Shown: one piece after another, positions 51,851 to 60,317 of the stretch | Layout of the letters: every line of letters starts with the position of its first letter | Position numbering within the stretch: the first letter of the stretch is position 1 | Source of the DNA: Reyranella sp. | GTDB lineage: Bacteria > Pseudomonadota > Alphaproteobacteria > Reyranellales > Reyranellaceae | Assembly: GCA_029946105.1 (NCBI GenBank) | Contig: JAQSDW010000002.1 | Coordinates: 26,224 to 90,223, forward strand | Reading direction: 5' to 3' | DNA length: 64,000 nucleotides | The notes under the pieces: model-generated | Databases searched by the model: none | What the model saw: the letters and a program-made list of their open reading frames with translations, nothing else | Told to the model about the DNA's origin: nothing | Translations under genes and position numbers: made by a program

Positions 51851-52707
51851 AACTGGGACGCCTGGGAGTCTGGTATTCGACGGATAAGCTGAACGGAGCC
51901 CAGCTCGCCGAGCTGATGCGTGTGGTCGAGGGCGCCGGCTACTCGGCGTTCTGGTATCCCGAATCGCGCGGCTACGAATCGATGTCGCTGGCGGCCTATC
52001 TTCTGTCGAAGAGCAGCAAGCTCGCCATCGGCAGCTCGATCGCCAACATCTACGCCCGCGATCCCTTCACCGCGCAGCGCGCCATGGTCTCGCTCAACAA
52101 CCTGTACGGTGGCCGTTTCATCCTGGGCCTCGGCGTCAGCCACATTCCCATGGTCGAGGGGCTGCGCGGCCATCGTTACGACAAGCCGCTCGGCGCCATG
52201 CGCGCCTATCTCGACGGCATCCACAAGGGCCTGGCTGCCGGCGAGGAAGTACCGGTGATGGTGGCGGCTCTGGGCCCGAAGATGCTGGCGCTCAGCGCCG
52301 AGAAGTCGATGGGGGCCGTGCCCTACAACGTGACGCCCAGGCACACCGCCCAGGCCGCCGCGATCCTGGGGCCGAAGAAGGCGCTGGCCGTCGAACAGAA
52401 GGTCACGCTGGAGACCGATCCGGTGCGTGCCCGCGCGCTCGGCCGCAAGGAACTGTCGCGCTACATGGTGCTGCCGAACTATCGCAACAACTGGCTGCGC
52501 GAGGGTTTCAGCGAGGCCGAGCTGGCCGACGGCGGCAGCGACCGCTTCATCGACGCCATGGTCCTGTGGGGCGATGCCGCCACCATCAAGAAGGGCCTGC
52601 GGGCGCATTTCGAGGCCGGCGCCACCCACGTCTGCCTGCAGCTCGTCCACGACGACGGAGACTTCGCCGCCCGCGACCGCATGCTGGCGGCCCTCGCCGA
52701 TACTTGA
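51847..52707 (+). CDS. luciferase-like monooxygenase, F420-dependent type (TIGR03620-like)
   Basis: A 286-residue luciferase-fold enzyme: MKLGRLGVWYSTDKLNGAQLAE opening, YSAFWYPESRGYESMSLAAYLLSKSSKLAIGSSIANIYARDPFTAQ and GGRFILGLGVSHIPMVEGLRGH. These are typical of the short TIGR03620-like F420 group. It overlaps the preceding gene by 4 bp. Other LLM enzymes follow on both strands, and cofE-cofD-cofC lie 5 kb downstream. Its own substrate is not evident. The stop is followed after 35 bp by the inverted-repeat element. Confidence 0.88.
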   Translation: MKLGRLGVWYSTDKLNGAQLAELMRVVEGAGYSAFWYPESRGYESMSLAAYLLSKSSKLAIGSSIANIYARDPFTAQRAMVSLNNLYGGRFILGLGVSHIPMVEGLRGHRYDKPLGAMRAYLDGIHKGLAAGEEVPVMVAALGPKMLALSAEKSMGAVPYNVTPRHTAQAAAILGPKKALAVEQKVTLETDPVRARALGRKELSRYMVLPNYRNNWLREGFSEAELADGGSDRFIDAMVLWGDAATIKKGLRAHFEAGATHVCLQLVHDDGDFAARDRMLAALADT

Positions 52708-52742
52708 GAGGCTGATCGCGAGTCGCCATCGTTGGCAGATAC

Positions 52743-53112
52743 AATACCACCTCATCCTGAGGAGCCGCGCATAGCGCGGCGTCTCGAAGGATGGGCAACA
52801 CAGAAAGCTGCACGCCCGAGGAACCCGGTGCCCACATCTACATCCTGCGCTGTGCCGACGATAGCTACTATGTCGGATCGGCACGGCTCGGACTGGAACG
52901 ACGCCTTTCGGAGCACAAGCACGGAACGTATGGCGGCTACACTGCCAAACGACTGCCCGTTCGGTTGGTCTGGTCGCAGCAAGAAAGAAGCGCTGATCCG
53001 TGGTGATTACGAATCGATCCGACCCCTGGCGAAGAGGCAATCATAGACCAGGTCTGTTGCCCATCCTTCGAGACGCCGCGCTGCACGCGGCTCCTCCGGA
53101 TGAGGTGGTATT
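52743..53112. mobile_element. 370-bp element with 58-bp terminal inverted repeats and internal nuclease remnant
   Basis: Bases 52743-52800 and 53055-53112 are inverted copies with 4 mismatches in 58. Each copy itself folds: outer CATCCT/AGGATG around an inner GC-rich stem (GCCGCGC/GCGCGGC in the left copy). The interior holds a decayed GIY-YIG nuclease whose start codon lies in the left repeat. No tnp gene or clear target-site duplication is visible. A related, gene-less pair occurs at 63273-63384. It resembles a REP/BIME- or MITE-like unit. Confidence 0.8.
52791..53046 (+). pseudogene. GIY-YIG nuclease with internal deletion and frameshift
   Basis: The first 50 codons are an ordinary small GIY-YIG nuclease: AHIYILRCADDSYYVGSA (the GIY-YIG motif region) and LERRLSEHKHGTYGGYTAKRLPVRLVWS with the catalytic Arg. 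Then the frame shifts: WSQQ runs to a stop at 53006, while another frame continues as SKKEALIRGDYESIRPLAKRQS, the normal C-terminus. The missing block (about 25 codons) would hold the catalytic Glu in ERQIKGW. The reading start lies in the left inverted repeat. A dead copy of a nuclease that might once have mobilised the flanking repeats. Confidence 0.82.
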
Positions 53113-53185
53113 ATGTGCAGCGCAACAAACGATTTGCGATGTGATCGGATCAATCATGGCTGAACGAAAATAGACGGAGAGAAGA

Positions 53186-54253
53186 ATGGAATTCGGCATT
53201 GCGCTCCCCACGGCGGCAGACTCCTGGAAGCATGTGCAGCGCGCCGAGGAACTGGGCTTTACCCACGCCTGGTTCTACGACACCCAGATGCTGAGCGCCG
53301 ATTGCTTCGTCGCCATGGGCGCCGCTGCCGTCAAAACGAAGCACATCCGCCTAGGCACCGGCGTGCTGGTGCCGTCCAACCGCATCGCCCCGGTCACCGC
53401 CAATGCCCTGGCCTCGCTCAACAGCCTGGCGCCCGGCCGCATCGACTTCGGCATCGGTACTGGCTTCACGGCGCGCCGCGCCATGGGCTTCGGCGCCATC
53501 AAGATCAAGGACATGGAGACCTACATCCATCAGGTCTACGGGCTGCTGGCCGGCAAGACCGTCGACTTCGAGATGGAAGGCCAGAGCCGCAAGATCCGCT
53601 TCCTCAATCCCGAGCTCGATCTCTTCAATACGCGCGACCCGATCGCCCTCCACCTCTCCGCCTTCGGGCCGCGAACCCGTGCGCTGACCGCAAAGCTAAG
53701 GGCTGGCTGGATCGACTTCGTGGGCAATGTCGAGACCGGAATCCGCGAGGTCGTGGCGATGCGCGAGGATTGGGGCAAGGCCGGACATGCGATGGGCGAC
53801 CTCAAGGCCACGGCCTTCGCGCTCGGCTGCGTCCTGCAGGAGGGAGAACCGGCGGACTCCGAGCGCGCCATGGCGCAGGCCGGACCGCGCGCCGCCGTGA
53901 TGCTGCATCGCGCCGCCGACGAGGCGATCATGAACCTGAAGGCAACGCAGGCCGTGCTGTCGGGCCGGCCTGAGATCGACGGCTACGTCGCCCTGGCGCG
54001 CACCTACGAGCCCAAGGATGCGCCCTATCTGGAAAACCATCGCGGCCATCTGATGTTCGTGAAGCCCGCGGAAAGGAAGTTCGTTACCGCCGACCTGATC
54101 CGCGCCACCTCGTTCACCGCGACCGAGGGCGAAATCAAGCAGCGCATCGAGGCGCTGCGCGGCGCCGGCTACACCCAGTTCACGATCCAACTCATTCCGG
54201 GCCAGGAAGCAGCCCTCGCCGACTGGGCCCGCATCGCCAAGGCTTTCGCTTAG
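53186..54253 (+). CDS. luciferase-like monooxygenase (F420-dependent, TIGR03619-like)
   Basis: A 355-residue enzyme: MEFGIALPTAADSWKHVQRAEELGFTHAWFYDTQMLSAD, KHIRLGTGVLVPSNRIAPVTANALASLNSLAPGRIDFGIGTGFTARRAMG, and a long C-terminal helical part. Closest in pattern to methylene-tetrahydromethanopterin-reductase-like F420 enzymes. The region LSAFGPRTRALTAKLRAGWIDFVG gives the C-terminal barrel strands. It starts 73 bp after the inverted-repeat element, on the same strand as the two LLM genes before it; it was probably part of one operon before that insertion. Confidence 0.88.
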   Translation: MEFGIALPTAADSWKHVQRAEELGFTHAWFYDTQMLSADCFVAMGAAAVKTKHIRLGTGVLVPSNRIAPVTANALASLNSLAPGRIDFGIGTGFTARRAMGFGAIKIKDMETYIHQVYGLLAGKTVDFEMEGQSRKIRFLNPELDLFNTRDPIALHLSAFGPRTRALTAKLRAGWIDFVGNVETGIREVVAMREDWGKAGHAMGDLKATAFALGCVLQEGEPADSERAMAQAGPRAAVMLHRAADEAIMNLKATQAVLSGRPEIDGYVALARTYEPKDAPYLENHRGHLMFVKPAERKFVTADLIRATSFTATEGEIKQRIEALRGAGYTQFTIQLIPGQEAALADWARIAKAFA

Positions 54254-54674
54254 AACGCAAAGGACGATGCAGTCACTGCCAGCATTCGCTCACGCGAATA
54301 TGAAAGGTATAAAGTTGCAGGTTCAGCATAAAAATGCTATATCTTCAGGTAAGCTGGCGGTTGGACCGCGCCAGATCGACTACATAAGCAAGACCCGCCC
54401 GCGCACGCCGCGGGTTTGACACGCCTCGAGTTCGACACTCGAGCGGAGGGTGGAGCTTGCCTCGGATGGTGCGTCACGCCAGGCCGACTGAGTCCGGTTT
54501 CGAGCCCGTCCCCTACCGAGCACCTGTAATGCCGGAACTGACATGCTGGGCGTGTGACATTCGAAGAAAAAACGACCTCGCGAAAAGCCTGTAAAATCAG
54601 GCTCGGCCCGGAGTCCGGGCCAGTGCGTGTCACAGAAAATGTCACAACTTGGTGTGACACGCGAGCAGGAGAAC
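54254..54674. repeat. 421-bp stretch without a gene, with repeated TGTGACA words
   Basis: The word TGTGACA or its inverse recurs: GTGTGACAT (54554), GTGTCACAG, ATGTCACAA and GTGTGACACGC (54626-54665), and TTTGACACGC and TTCGACACTC nearby (54416-54440). CTCGAG-TTCGACA-CTCGAG is an inverted repeat (54425-54443), and GGCCCGG-AGT-CCGGGCC a perfect hairpin (54605-54621). No gene, tRNA or integrase is supported. Its layout is close to that at 59971-60317 on the other side of the cof genes. Confidence 0.55.
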
Positions 54675-54697
54675 GGCTCTTCGGCGTGCGAAGAGCC
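54675..54697 (-). terminator. terminator-like hairpin of the minus-strand LLM genes
   Basis: A perfect 9-bp stem GGCTCTTCG/CGAAGAGCC with a 5-nt loop begins at the stop codon of the LLM gene and points downstream on the minus strand. The following tract (GTTCTCC) is only weakly T-rich. Confidence 0.5.
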
Positions 54698-55575
54698 TAG
54701 CTGAAGGGGCGAATGACCTTTTCGCCGAAGCGCGCGAGGCTCTCTTCGAGGTTCGGCATGAAGGCACTGGACGGCAGTACGATGCGGCCGATGCCCTGTG
54801 CCTTGCGCTCCTTGATGGCTGCTTCCGCATCCTTGCCCGAGCCGGGCAGGAGATCGGGGCAACCGGCGAGCATCTCGATTGCCGCGGGATCGCGACCCGC
54901 CGCCTCGGCGGCGCGACGCGCGATGTCGATCAGGGGCATGGTGTCGGCGGGACGGCCGATCGACGGGAAGAAGCCGTTGCCGAGCCGGCCGGCACGCCTG
55001 GCCGCGGCTTCGGAGTGGCCGCCGATCACGATCGGCACGCTGCCGGCCACCGGCTTGGGGTTGCAGCTCACTCTGTCGAACTTCACGAACTCGCCGGCAT
55101 AGCTCGCGCCATCGGCCGCCCACAACGCCCGCATGGCCGCAATATATTCGTCGGCCCGCTTGCCACGCTTCTCGAACGGCACGCCGAGCGCCTCGAACTC
55201 TTCCTTCAGCCAGCCGACGCCGATGCCCAACTCGATACGTCCGCCGCTCAGGTAATCGAGCGTCGCCACCTGCTTGGCGAGGACCAGCGGATTGCGCTGC
55301 GGCAGGATGAGCACGCCGGTCATGAAGCGAAGCCGCGTCGTGACGGCGGCGACGGCTGCCATCCAGATCAGCGGATCGGGCAGCGACGCCGTGCGATCGC
55401 CCGGCAGCCGGCCACTGGCCGCATAGGGATAGGTCGAACTGTAGGTATCGGGCAGGACGACGTGATCGACGGCGAAGACCGAATCGAAGCCGGCGGCCTC
55501 GGCCAGCCGCACCAGCCGGTGCGCCGAGGCCTGATCGGGGAAGGTGTTGTTGCCGAAGTGCAGCGCGAATTTCAT
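54697..55575 (-). CDS. luciferase-like monooxygenase (F420-dependent type)
   Basis: A 292-residue enzyme: MKFALHFGNNTFPDQASAHRLVRLAEAAGFDSVFAVDHVVLPD, LRFMTGVLILPQRNPLVLAKQVATLDYLSGGRIELGIGVGWLKEEFEALGV and VPIVIGGHSEAAARRAGRLGNGFFP. The last is the C-terminal cofactor-phosphate region. ATG 55575 is preferred over a longer frame that runs antisense of the next gene. Its start overlaps the stop of the upstream LLM gene (TGATG), so the two are translated together. It is the last gene before the repeat-rich gap at 54254. Confidence 0.88.
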   Translation of the reverse strand: MKFALHFGNNTFPDQASAHRLVRLAEAAGFDSVFAVDHVVLPDTYSSTYPYAASGRLPGDRTASLPDPLIWMAAVAAVTTRLRFMTGVLILPQRNPLVLAKQVATLDYLSGGRIELGIGVGWLKEEFEALGVPFEKRGKRADEYIAAMRALWAADGASYAGEFVKFDRVSCNPKPVAGSVPIVIGGHSEAAARRAGRLGNGFFPSIGRPADTMPLIDIARRAAEAAGRDPAAIEMLAGCPDLLPGSGKDAEAAIKERKAQGIGRIVLPSSAFMPNLEESLARFGEKVIRPFS

Positions 55576-56471
55576 CACAGCAGGTCCGCAACAGCGGCGC
55601 GGTAGCGCGTGATCGCCGTCAGATGGTCGTTGTAGCTCTTGCCGGCGATGCGCTTGTGATGGGCGCTCACGTAGGACGTATGGGCGTTGACGTGGGTCAC
55701 GCCGGCCTTCTTCCAGAAGCTGATCTCCTTGCGCCAATCCGCCTCGCCGCCGATGCCGGGCGAGACCCAGACTTCCAGGCCTACGGACGCAGGGTCGCGG
55801 CCCGCCGCACGGATCATCGTGCGCAGCTTGTCGAAGGCTTTTAGCGCCTCATCCCCCGCCGGATAGGCGAGCGGCATGAAGCCGTCGCCATACTGCGCGG
55901 CCCGCCGGAACGTCGCCTCGGCATGGCCGCCGAACCAGATCGGCACGCGGCCCGACTTCGGGCGCGGATTGATGCCGCCGTCGTCGAGCTGGTGGAAGTC
56001 GCCCTTGAACGTGACGTGCGGCTCGGCCCACAGCGCCTGCATGAAGCGCACCTGCTCCTCGGACCGCTTGCCGCGTGTCTTGAAATCCTCGCCCAAGCCC
56101 TGGAACTCGATCTCGTTCCAGCCGACCCCGACTCCGAGGCGGAAGCGCCCCTCGCACAATTCGTCCAGGCAGGCGGCCTGCTTGGCCACCAGCGCCGCCT
56201 GGCGCTGCGCCAGGATCAACACGCCGGCCGCGAAGCCCACCTTCTTGGTGACACCAGCCAGGAAGGCGAACAACACGAAAGGGTCATGATAGGCGGTGGC
56301 TGTCGTGCCCATCCGCCGACTCCCATGATCGACGTTGGGGTTGCCGCCCAGCACGTGGTCGGGCGCCACGAGATAGTCGTAGCCCAGCCCTTCGGCCGCC
56401 TGCGCATAATCACGCAGGACCACCGGGCCGGTGCCGATATCGCCGACCGGCAAGGATGCGCCGAGCTGCAT
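55575..56471 (-). CDS. luciferase-like monooxygenase (F420-dependent, TIGR03619-like)
   Basis: A 298-residue enzyme: MQLGASLPVGDIGTGPVVLRDYAQAAEGLGYDYLVAPDHVLGG, VGFAAGVLILAQRQAALVAKQAACLDELCEGRFRLGVGVGWNEIEFQGLGEDF, and PIWFGGHAEATFRRAAQYGDGFMPLA, all typical F420-dependent luciferase-fold motifs. A good ribosome binding site (AGGAGGAAAC) precedes ATG 56471. It is divergent from fgd, 109 bp away, so the two operons of this F420 cluster share one control region. Sequence is closely similar in pattern to the neighbour at 54697, suggesting duplication. Confidence 0.88.
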   Translation of the reverse strand: MQLGASLPVGDIGTGPVVLRDYAQAAEGLGYDYLVAPDHVLGGNPNVDHGSRRMGTTATAYHDPFVLFAFLAGVTKKVGFAAGVLILAQRQAALVAKQAACLDELCEGRFRLGVGVGWNEIEFQGLGEDFKTRGKRSEEQVRFMQALWAEPHVTFKGDFHQLDDGGINPRPKSGRVPIWFGGHAEATFRRAAQYGDGFMPLAYPAGDEALKAFDKLRTMIRAAGRDPASVGLEVWVSPGIGGEADWRKEISFWKKAGVTHVNAHTSYVSAHHKRIAGKSYNDHLTAITRYRAAVADLL

Positions 56472-56580
56472 GGTTTCCTCCTGAAGGCTCTTGTTGCCGC
56501 CCACGCTAGGCCAAGGCCACCGGACTGGCCAGCGGAACAGCGCGACTGGCTTGGAGGCCCGGATCGGGTAATCTGGTGCA

Positions 56581-57588
56581 ATGATAAAGCTCGGATACAA
56601 AGCGTCGGCGGAACAATTCGCGCCGACAAAACTGCTCGACTTCTCGATCATGGCGGAAGCCGTGGGCTTCGAGTCGGTGTTCGTCAGCGATCACTTCCAG
56701 CCCTGGAAGCATATCGATGGCCACGCGCCCTCATCACTCGCCTGGCTGGGCGCACTTGGCGCCCGCACCTCGCGCGTGACGATCGGCACCAGCGTGCTCA
56801 CGCCCACCTTCCGCTACCATCCCTCGATCGTGGCCCAGGCCTTCGGGACCTTGGGCGCGATGTTTCCGGGACGGGTGATCCTGGGCATCGGCACCGGCGA
56901 ATCGCTGAACGAAGTGCCGTCCACCGGCCAGCCCTGGCCCGACTTCAAGGAACGGTTTGCGCGCATGCGCGAGGCGGTGACCCTGATCCGCACCCTGTGG
57001 CGCGGCGAGCGCATCAGCTTCGAGGGCGAATACTACAAGACCGAAAAGGCCACGATCTACGATCGACCGGATGTCGAGGTCCCGATCTATGTGGCGGCAG
57101 CGGGCGCGCTGGTGGCGCGCTACGCCGGCCGTTCCGGCGACGGCTTCATCTGTACCAGCGGCAAGAAGTGGGACCTCTATACCGACACGCTGCTGCCCAA
57201 GGTCGCCGAAGGCATCGCCGCCGCGGTCGAGCCCAAGAAGCAGCCCTATGACCACATGATCGAGGTCAAGGTTTCGTTCGACACCGACGCCAAGCGCGCG
57301 CTCGAGGACACACGGCACTGGGCGGCACTTGCGCTGACGCCTGAAGAGAAGATGACGGTCGAGGACCCCGTCGAGATGCAGCGCCTGGCCGATGCGCTGC
57401 CGCTGGAGCGGGCGGCGAGCCGCTGGATCGTGTCGAACGATCCCGACGAGCATGTCGAGAAGGTCGGCGCCTATGTGAAGCTGGGCTTTCGCCATCTCGT
57501 GTTCCATGCTCCCGGCCCCGACCAAGAGCGGTTCCTGAAGCTCTATGCCGAGCAGGTGCTGCCGCGCCTGCGCAAGAAATTCGGATGA
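56581..57588 (+). CDS. fgd: F420-dependent glucose-6-phosphate dehydrogenase (Fgd)-like
   Basis: A 335-residue enzyme closely matching mycobacterial Fgd1 by eye: [45 protein letters not shown] (the His and Trp of the active site), [30 protein letters not shown] (the catalytic Glu), [14 protein letters not shown] and [21 protein letters not shown]. Fgd reduces F420 with glucose-6-phosphate and supplies F420H2 to the other enzymes in the cluster. It is the first gene of fgd-cofE-cofD-cofC, each start overlapping the preceding stop. Fgd is best known from actinobacteria, so lateral gain is possible. Confidence 0.93.
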   Translation: MIKLGYKASAEQFAPTKLLDFSIMAEAVGFESVFVSDHFQPWKHIDGHAPSSLAWLGALGARTSRVTIGTSVLTPTFRYHPSIVAQAFGTLGAMFPGRVILGIGTGESLNEVPSTGQPWPDFKERFARMREAVTLIRTLWRGERISFEGEYYKTEKATIYDRPDVEVPIYVAAAGALVARYAGRSGDGFICTSGKKWDLYTDTLLPKVAEGIAAAVEPKKQPYDHMIEVKVSFDTDAKRALEDTRHWAALALTPEEKMTVEDPVEMQRLADALPLERAASRWIVSNDPDEHVEKVGAYVKLGFRHLVFHAPGPDQERFLKLYAEQVLPRLRKKFG

Positions 57589-58358
57589 GCCGCACCACTG
57601 CATTGGAGATCCAGGCGGTTCCCGGCATTCCTCTGATCGAGCCGGATGACGATCTGGCGGCGCTGATCGCTCAAGGATTGACGCGCGCAAACCTCACGTT
57701 GCGCGAGAACGACGTGATCGTGATCGCGCAGAAGGTCGTCTCCAAGGCCGAGGGCCGCAGCGTCGATCTCGCCACGGTGACGCCATCGGCACGCGCCATC
57801 GCGCTGGCGGCCGAGGTGCAGAAGGACCCGCGCCTGGTCGAGCTGATCCTGTCGGAATCGGTGCGTGTCGTGCGGTCCCGGCCCAATGTGCTGATCGTCG
57901 AGCATCGCCTGGGCTTCGTCATGGCCAATGCCGGCGTCGATCAATCCAACGTCGCCGCGCCGGATGGCCCGCAGTTCGCCCTGCTGCTGCCGGTCGATCC
58001 CGACGGCAGCGCCGCGGCCTTGCGCCAACGCCTTTCCACCCTGTGCGGCACCTCGCCCGCCGTCGTCATCACCGACAGCTTCGGCCGTGCCTGGCGGCGC
58101 GGCACGGCAGGCGTGGCGATCGGCGCATCAGGCCTGCCGGCGCTGCTCGACCTGCGCGGCAACCCCGACCTGTTCGGCCGCGCCCTGCAGGTGAGTATCA
58201 GCGGCTTCGCCGACGAGATTGCCGCCGGCGCGTCGCTGGTGATGGGCCAGGGCAACGAGGCGCAACCCGTCGTGCTGATGCGCGGCCTCACCTGGAACGC
58301 GCCCGCCAATCCCGCCTCCGAACTCGTGCGGCCGGCCGCCGAGGACATGTTCCGGTGA
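57585..58358 (+). CDS. cofE: coenzyme F420-0:L-glutamate ligase
   Basis: A 257-residue ligase that adds glutamate residues to F420-0 with [53 protein letters not shown] and [11 protein letters not shown] are the family motifs. It lacks the C-terminal nitroreductase-like half present in actinobacterial FbiB, so it is a stand-alone CofE, as in archaea and other proteobacteria. ATG 57585 overlaps the fgd stop (ATGA). The GTG of cofD overlaps its own stop. Together with cofD and cofC it completes the late steps of F420 synthesis. Confidence 0.94.
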   Translation: MSRTTALEIQAVPGIPLIEPDDDLAALIAQGLTRANLTLRENDVIVIAQKVVSKAEGRSVDLATVTPSARAIALAAEVQKDPRLVELILSESVRVVRSRPNVLIVEHRLGFVMANAGVDQSNVAAPDGPQFALLLPVDPDGSAAALRQRLSTLCGTSPAVVITDSFGRAWRRGTAGVAIGASGLPALLDLRGNPDLFGRALQVSISGFADEIAAGASLVMGQGNEAQPVVLMRGLTWNAPANPASELVRPAAEDMFR

Positions 58359-59287
58359 ACAACGGCCTGGTGGTCGCCCTGTCGGGCGGTGTCGGCGGCG
58401 CCAAGCTGGCGCTCGGCCTCAGCCGGGTCCTGCCTGCCGAGGAGTTGCTGGTCGTGGCCAACACCGGCGACGACTTCGAGCATCTCGGCCTCACCATCTG
58501 CCCCGACATCGACACGCTCACCTATGCTCTGGCCGGCCTCGACAATCCGGCGATAGGCTGGGGCCGTCGCGACGAGACCTGGTCGTTCATGGAGACGATC
58601 GCGACGCTGGGCGGCGCCGACTGGTTCCGCCTGGGCGATCGCGACCTCGCCCTTCATGTCGAGCGCACGCGGCGGCTCGGCGCCGGCCAGAGCCTGTCCC
58701 AGATCACGGTCGATGTGTGCCGCCGACTCGGCGTCAGCCCGCGTGTGCTGCCGATGAGCGACGACCCTGTGCGCACGCGCGTGCTGAGCGAGAGCGGCTG
58801 GATCGACTTCCAGGACTATTTTGTGCGCCAGCAGTGCCGCCCGGTCGTGCAGCAGCTCGCCTTCACCGGCGCGGCCGATGCCCGACCCCAGCCCGAGCTC
58901 ATGGCCACCCTCGCTGGCGGCAAGGTCCGCGCCGTGGTGATCTGCCCCTCCAATCCCTTCATCAGCATCGACCCGATCCTGGCCGTACCCGGCCTGCGTG
59001 CGGCGATCGCAGGCTGCGGCGCTCCCGTGGTCGCGGTGTCGCCGATCATCGGCGGCCGCGCGGTCAAGGGACCGACGGCAAAGATGATGCAGGAACTCGG
59101 CCTGCCGGTGAGTTCGGCCTCGGTGGCCGAACGCTACGGCGACCTGCTCGACGGCTATGTGGTCGACGCCGGCGATGCCGGCGACATCCGGACCAGGCTG
59201 CACATCGCGCCCACCTTGATGACGACGCTGGAAGACCGCGAGACATTGGCCCGCACGGTGCTCGCCTTCGCCGATCGCCTCAGGTGA
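58355..59287 (+). CDS. cofD: 2-phospho-L-lactate (or PEP/3PG) transferase CofD
   Basis: A 310-residue enzyme that joins the activated phospholactate, phosphoenolpyruvate or 3-phosphoglycerate moiety to Fo. VVALSGGVGGAKLALGLSRVL (residues 5-25, the nucleotide-binding start), NTGDDFEHLGLTICPDIDTLTYALAG, GDRDLALHVERTRRL and ICPSNPFISIDPIL are diagnostic of CofD. Start is GTG 58355, overlapping the cofE stop by 3 bases (GTGA); its own stop overlaps the cofC GTG the same way. Which 3-carbon substrate is used cannot be read from the sequence. Confidence 0.94.
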   Translation: MNNGLVVALSGGVGGAKLALGLSRVLPAEELLVVANTGDDFEHLGLTICPDIDTLTYALAGLDNPAIGWGRRDETWSFMETIATLGGADWFRLGDRDLALHVERTRRLGAGQSLSQITVDVCRRLGVSPRVLPMSDDPVRTRVLSESGWIDFQDYFVRQQCRPVVQQLAFTGAADARPQPELMATLAGGKVRAVVICPSNPFISIDPILAVPGLRAAIAGCGAPVVAVSPIIGGRAVKGPTAKMMQELGLPVSSASVAERYGDLLDGYVVDAGDAGDIRTRLHIAPTLMTTLEDRETLARTVLAFADRLR

Positions 59288-59970
59288 GCGCGCCCGCCGA
59301 CATCTGGGCTGTCGTGCCCGTCAAGGAGCTCGACGGTGCCAAACAACGTCTGGCCGGCCTGCTCTCGCCCGCCCAGCGCCGCGCGCTGATCGAGGTCATG
59401 GTGGGCGAGGTGCTCGACGCCGTGGCCGGTGCGCGCAACCTCGCGGGGATCCTGGTCGTCACGCTAGATCCATCGACGACGGTGCTCGCCACGCGCCTCG
59501 GCGCGCGCGTGGTAACCGACGGCGCGCGCGACGGCCACACCGGCAGCGTCACGGCGGGCCTCTCCCTCCTCGCCCGCGAGGGCCGCGGCGGCATGATGAC
59601 CCTGCCCGGCGACATTCCCGCCGCGACGTCGGCCGAGTTCGACGCGGTGCTGGCAGCACACCTCGGTGCGCCCTCCTTCACCATCTCGCCGGCGCACGAC
59701 GACCTTGGCTCCAACGCCGTGGTCTGCTCGCCGCCCGACGCGGTGCCGCTGCGCTTCGGCGAGAACAGCTACTTCCCTCACCTCGACGCAGCGCGGCGCG
59801 CGGGCATCGAGCCGACGGTGATCCGTCAGCCCGGCATCGCCATGGACATCGACCATCCCGCCGACCTCGCGGCCTTCCTGCGCCTGCCCCAGTCGGCCGG
59901 CACGCGCACCCGCGCCTTCCTGGAAGAAGCCGGTATCCCGCGCCTGCTCCTGGACCGCGGCGTGGGCTGA
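59284..59970 (+). CDS. cofC: 2-phospholactate/3PG/PEP guanylyltransferase CofC
   Basis: A 228-residue nucleotidyltransferase that activates a 3-carbon phosphate with GTP for CofD. The Rossmann start AVVPVKELDGAKQRLAGLLSPAQRRALI with the pyrophosphorylase-like motif, GMMTLPGDIPAATSAEF (metal-binding Asp) and SPAHDDLGSNAVVCSPPDAVPLRFGENSYFPHL are typical. Some proteobacterial CofC enzymes use 3-phosphoglycerate, giving 3PG-F420. GTG 59284 overlaps the cofD stop. The Fo synthase genes (cofG/cofH or fbiC) are not in the window and must lie elsewhere if the pathway is complete. Confidence 0.92.
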   Translation: MSAPADIWAVVPVKELDGAKQRLAGLLSPAQRRALIEVMVGEVLDAVAGARNLAGILVVTLDPSTTVLATRLGARVVTDGARDGHTGSVTAGLSLLAREGRGGMMTLPGDIPAATSAEFDAVLAAHLGAPSFTISPAHDDLGSNAVVCSPPDAVPLRFGENSYFPHLDAARRAGIEPTVIRQPGIAMDIDHPADLAAFLRLPQSAGTRTRAFLEEAGIPRLLLDRGVG

Positions 59971-60317
59971 AATCCACGACACCTGAAGCGGTGTTTCGTG
60001 TCCACTATCGTGTCCACTCACCGGCACCAAGCTCCTGATTCATAACCGCAATCCGGCCGACGAATTGGTGGACACGGAAGCCGAGTGGACACGAAATGGG
60101 AAGTCCGCGAACCCCCTTCGAAATGGACCATTCGTGGACCAAATCCTGGACCAAAAACGCCCGACAGAGGAATCCGTCAGGCGTTTGGTGATCAGGCTTG
60201 CGACGCTCCCAATCTAGCCAAAAACATAGCTGGATTCGGCGGAACCTGCAAATTTCGATGGCATGCATTTTGCTGCTAGCATATTGCAAGCACCAGGGAT
60301 GAACCGGAGGATTGAAC
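59971..60317. repeat. 347-bp gap after cofC with repeated GTGTCCAC words
   Basis: GTGTCCAC or GTGGACAC occurs at 59998, 60009, 60067 and 60083, and TGGACC at 60123, 60135 and 60147, with AAAT/CGTG between them. No gene, tRNA or CRISPR pattern is supported; spacing is irregular. Its organisation resembles 54254-54674, so the cof block is bracketed by two such stretches. The right end holds the ribosome binding site of the TRAP operon. Confidence 0.5.

Noticed and set aside
54416..54540. Possible tRNA or tRNA remnant (TTCGA-containing stretches)
   Set aside because: TTCGACA and TTTCGAGCC look like T-loops, but no matching acceptor, anticodon or D-arm pairs could be built around them.
59990..60160. 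CRISPR-like short repeats
   Set aside because: Repeat words are 6-8 nt, in both orientations, with uneven spacing of 11-58 nt and no conserved repeat-spacer unit or cas gene.
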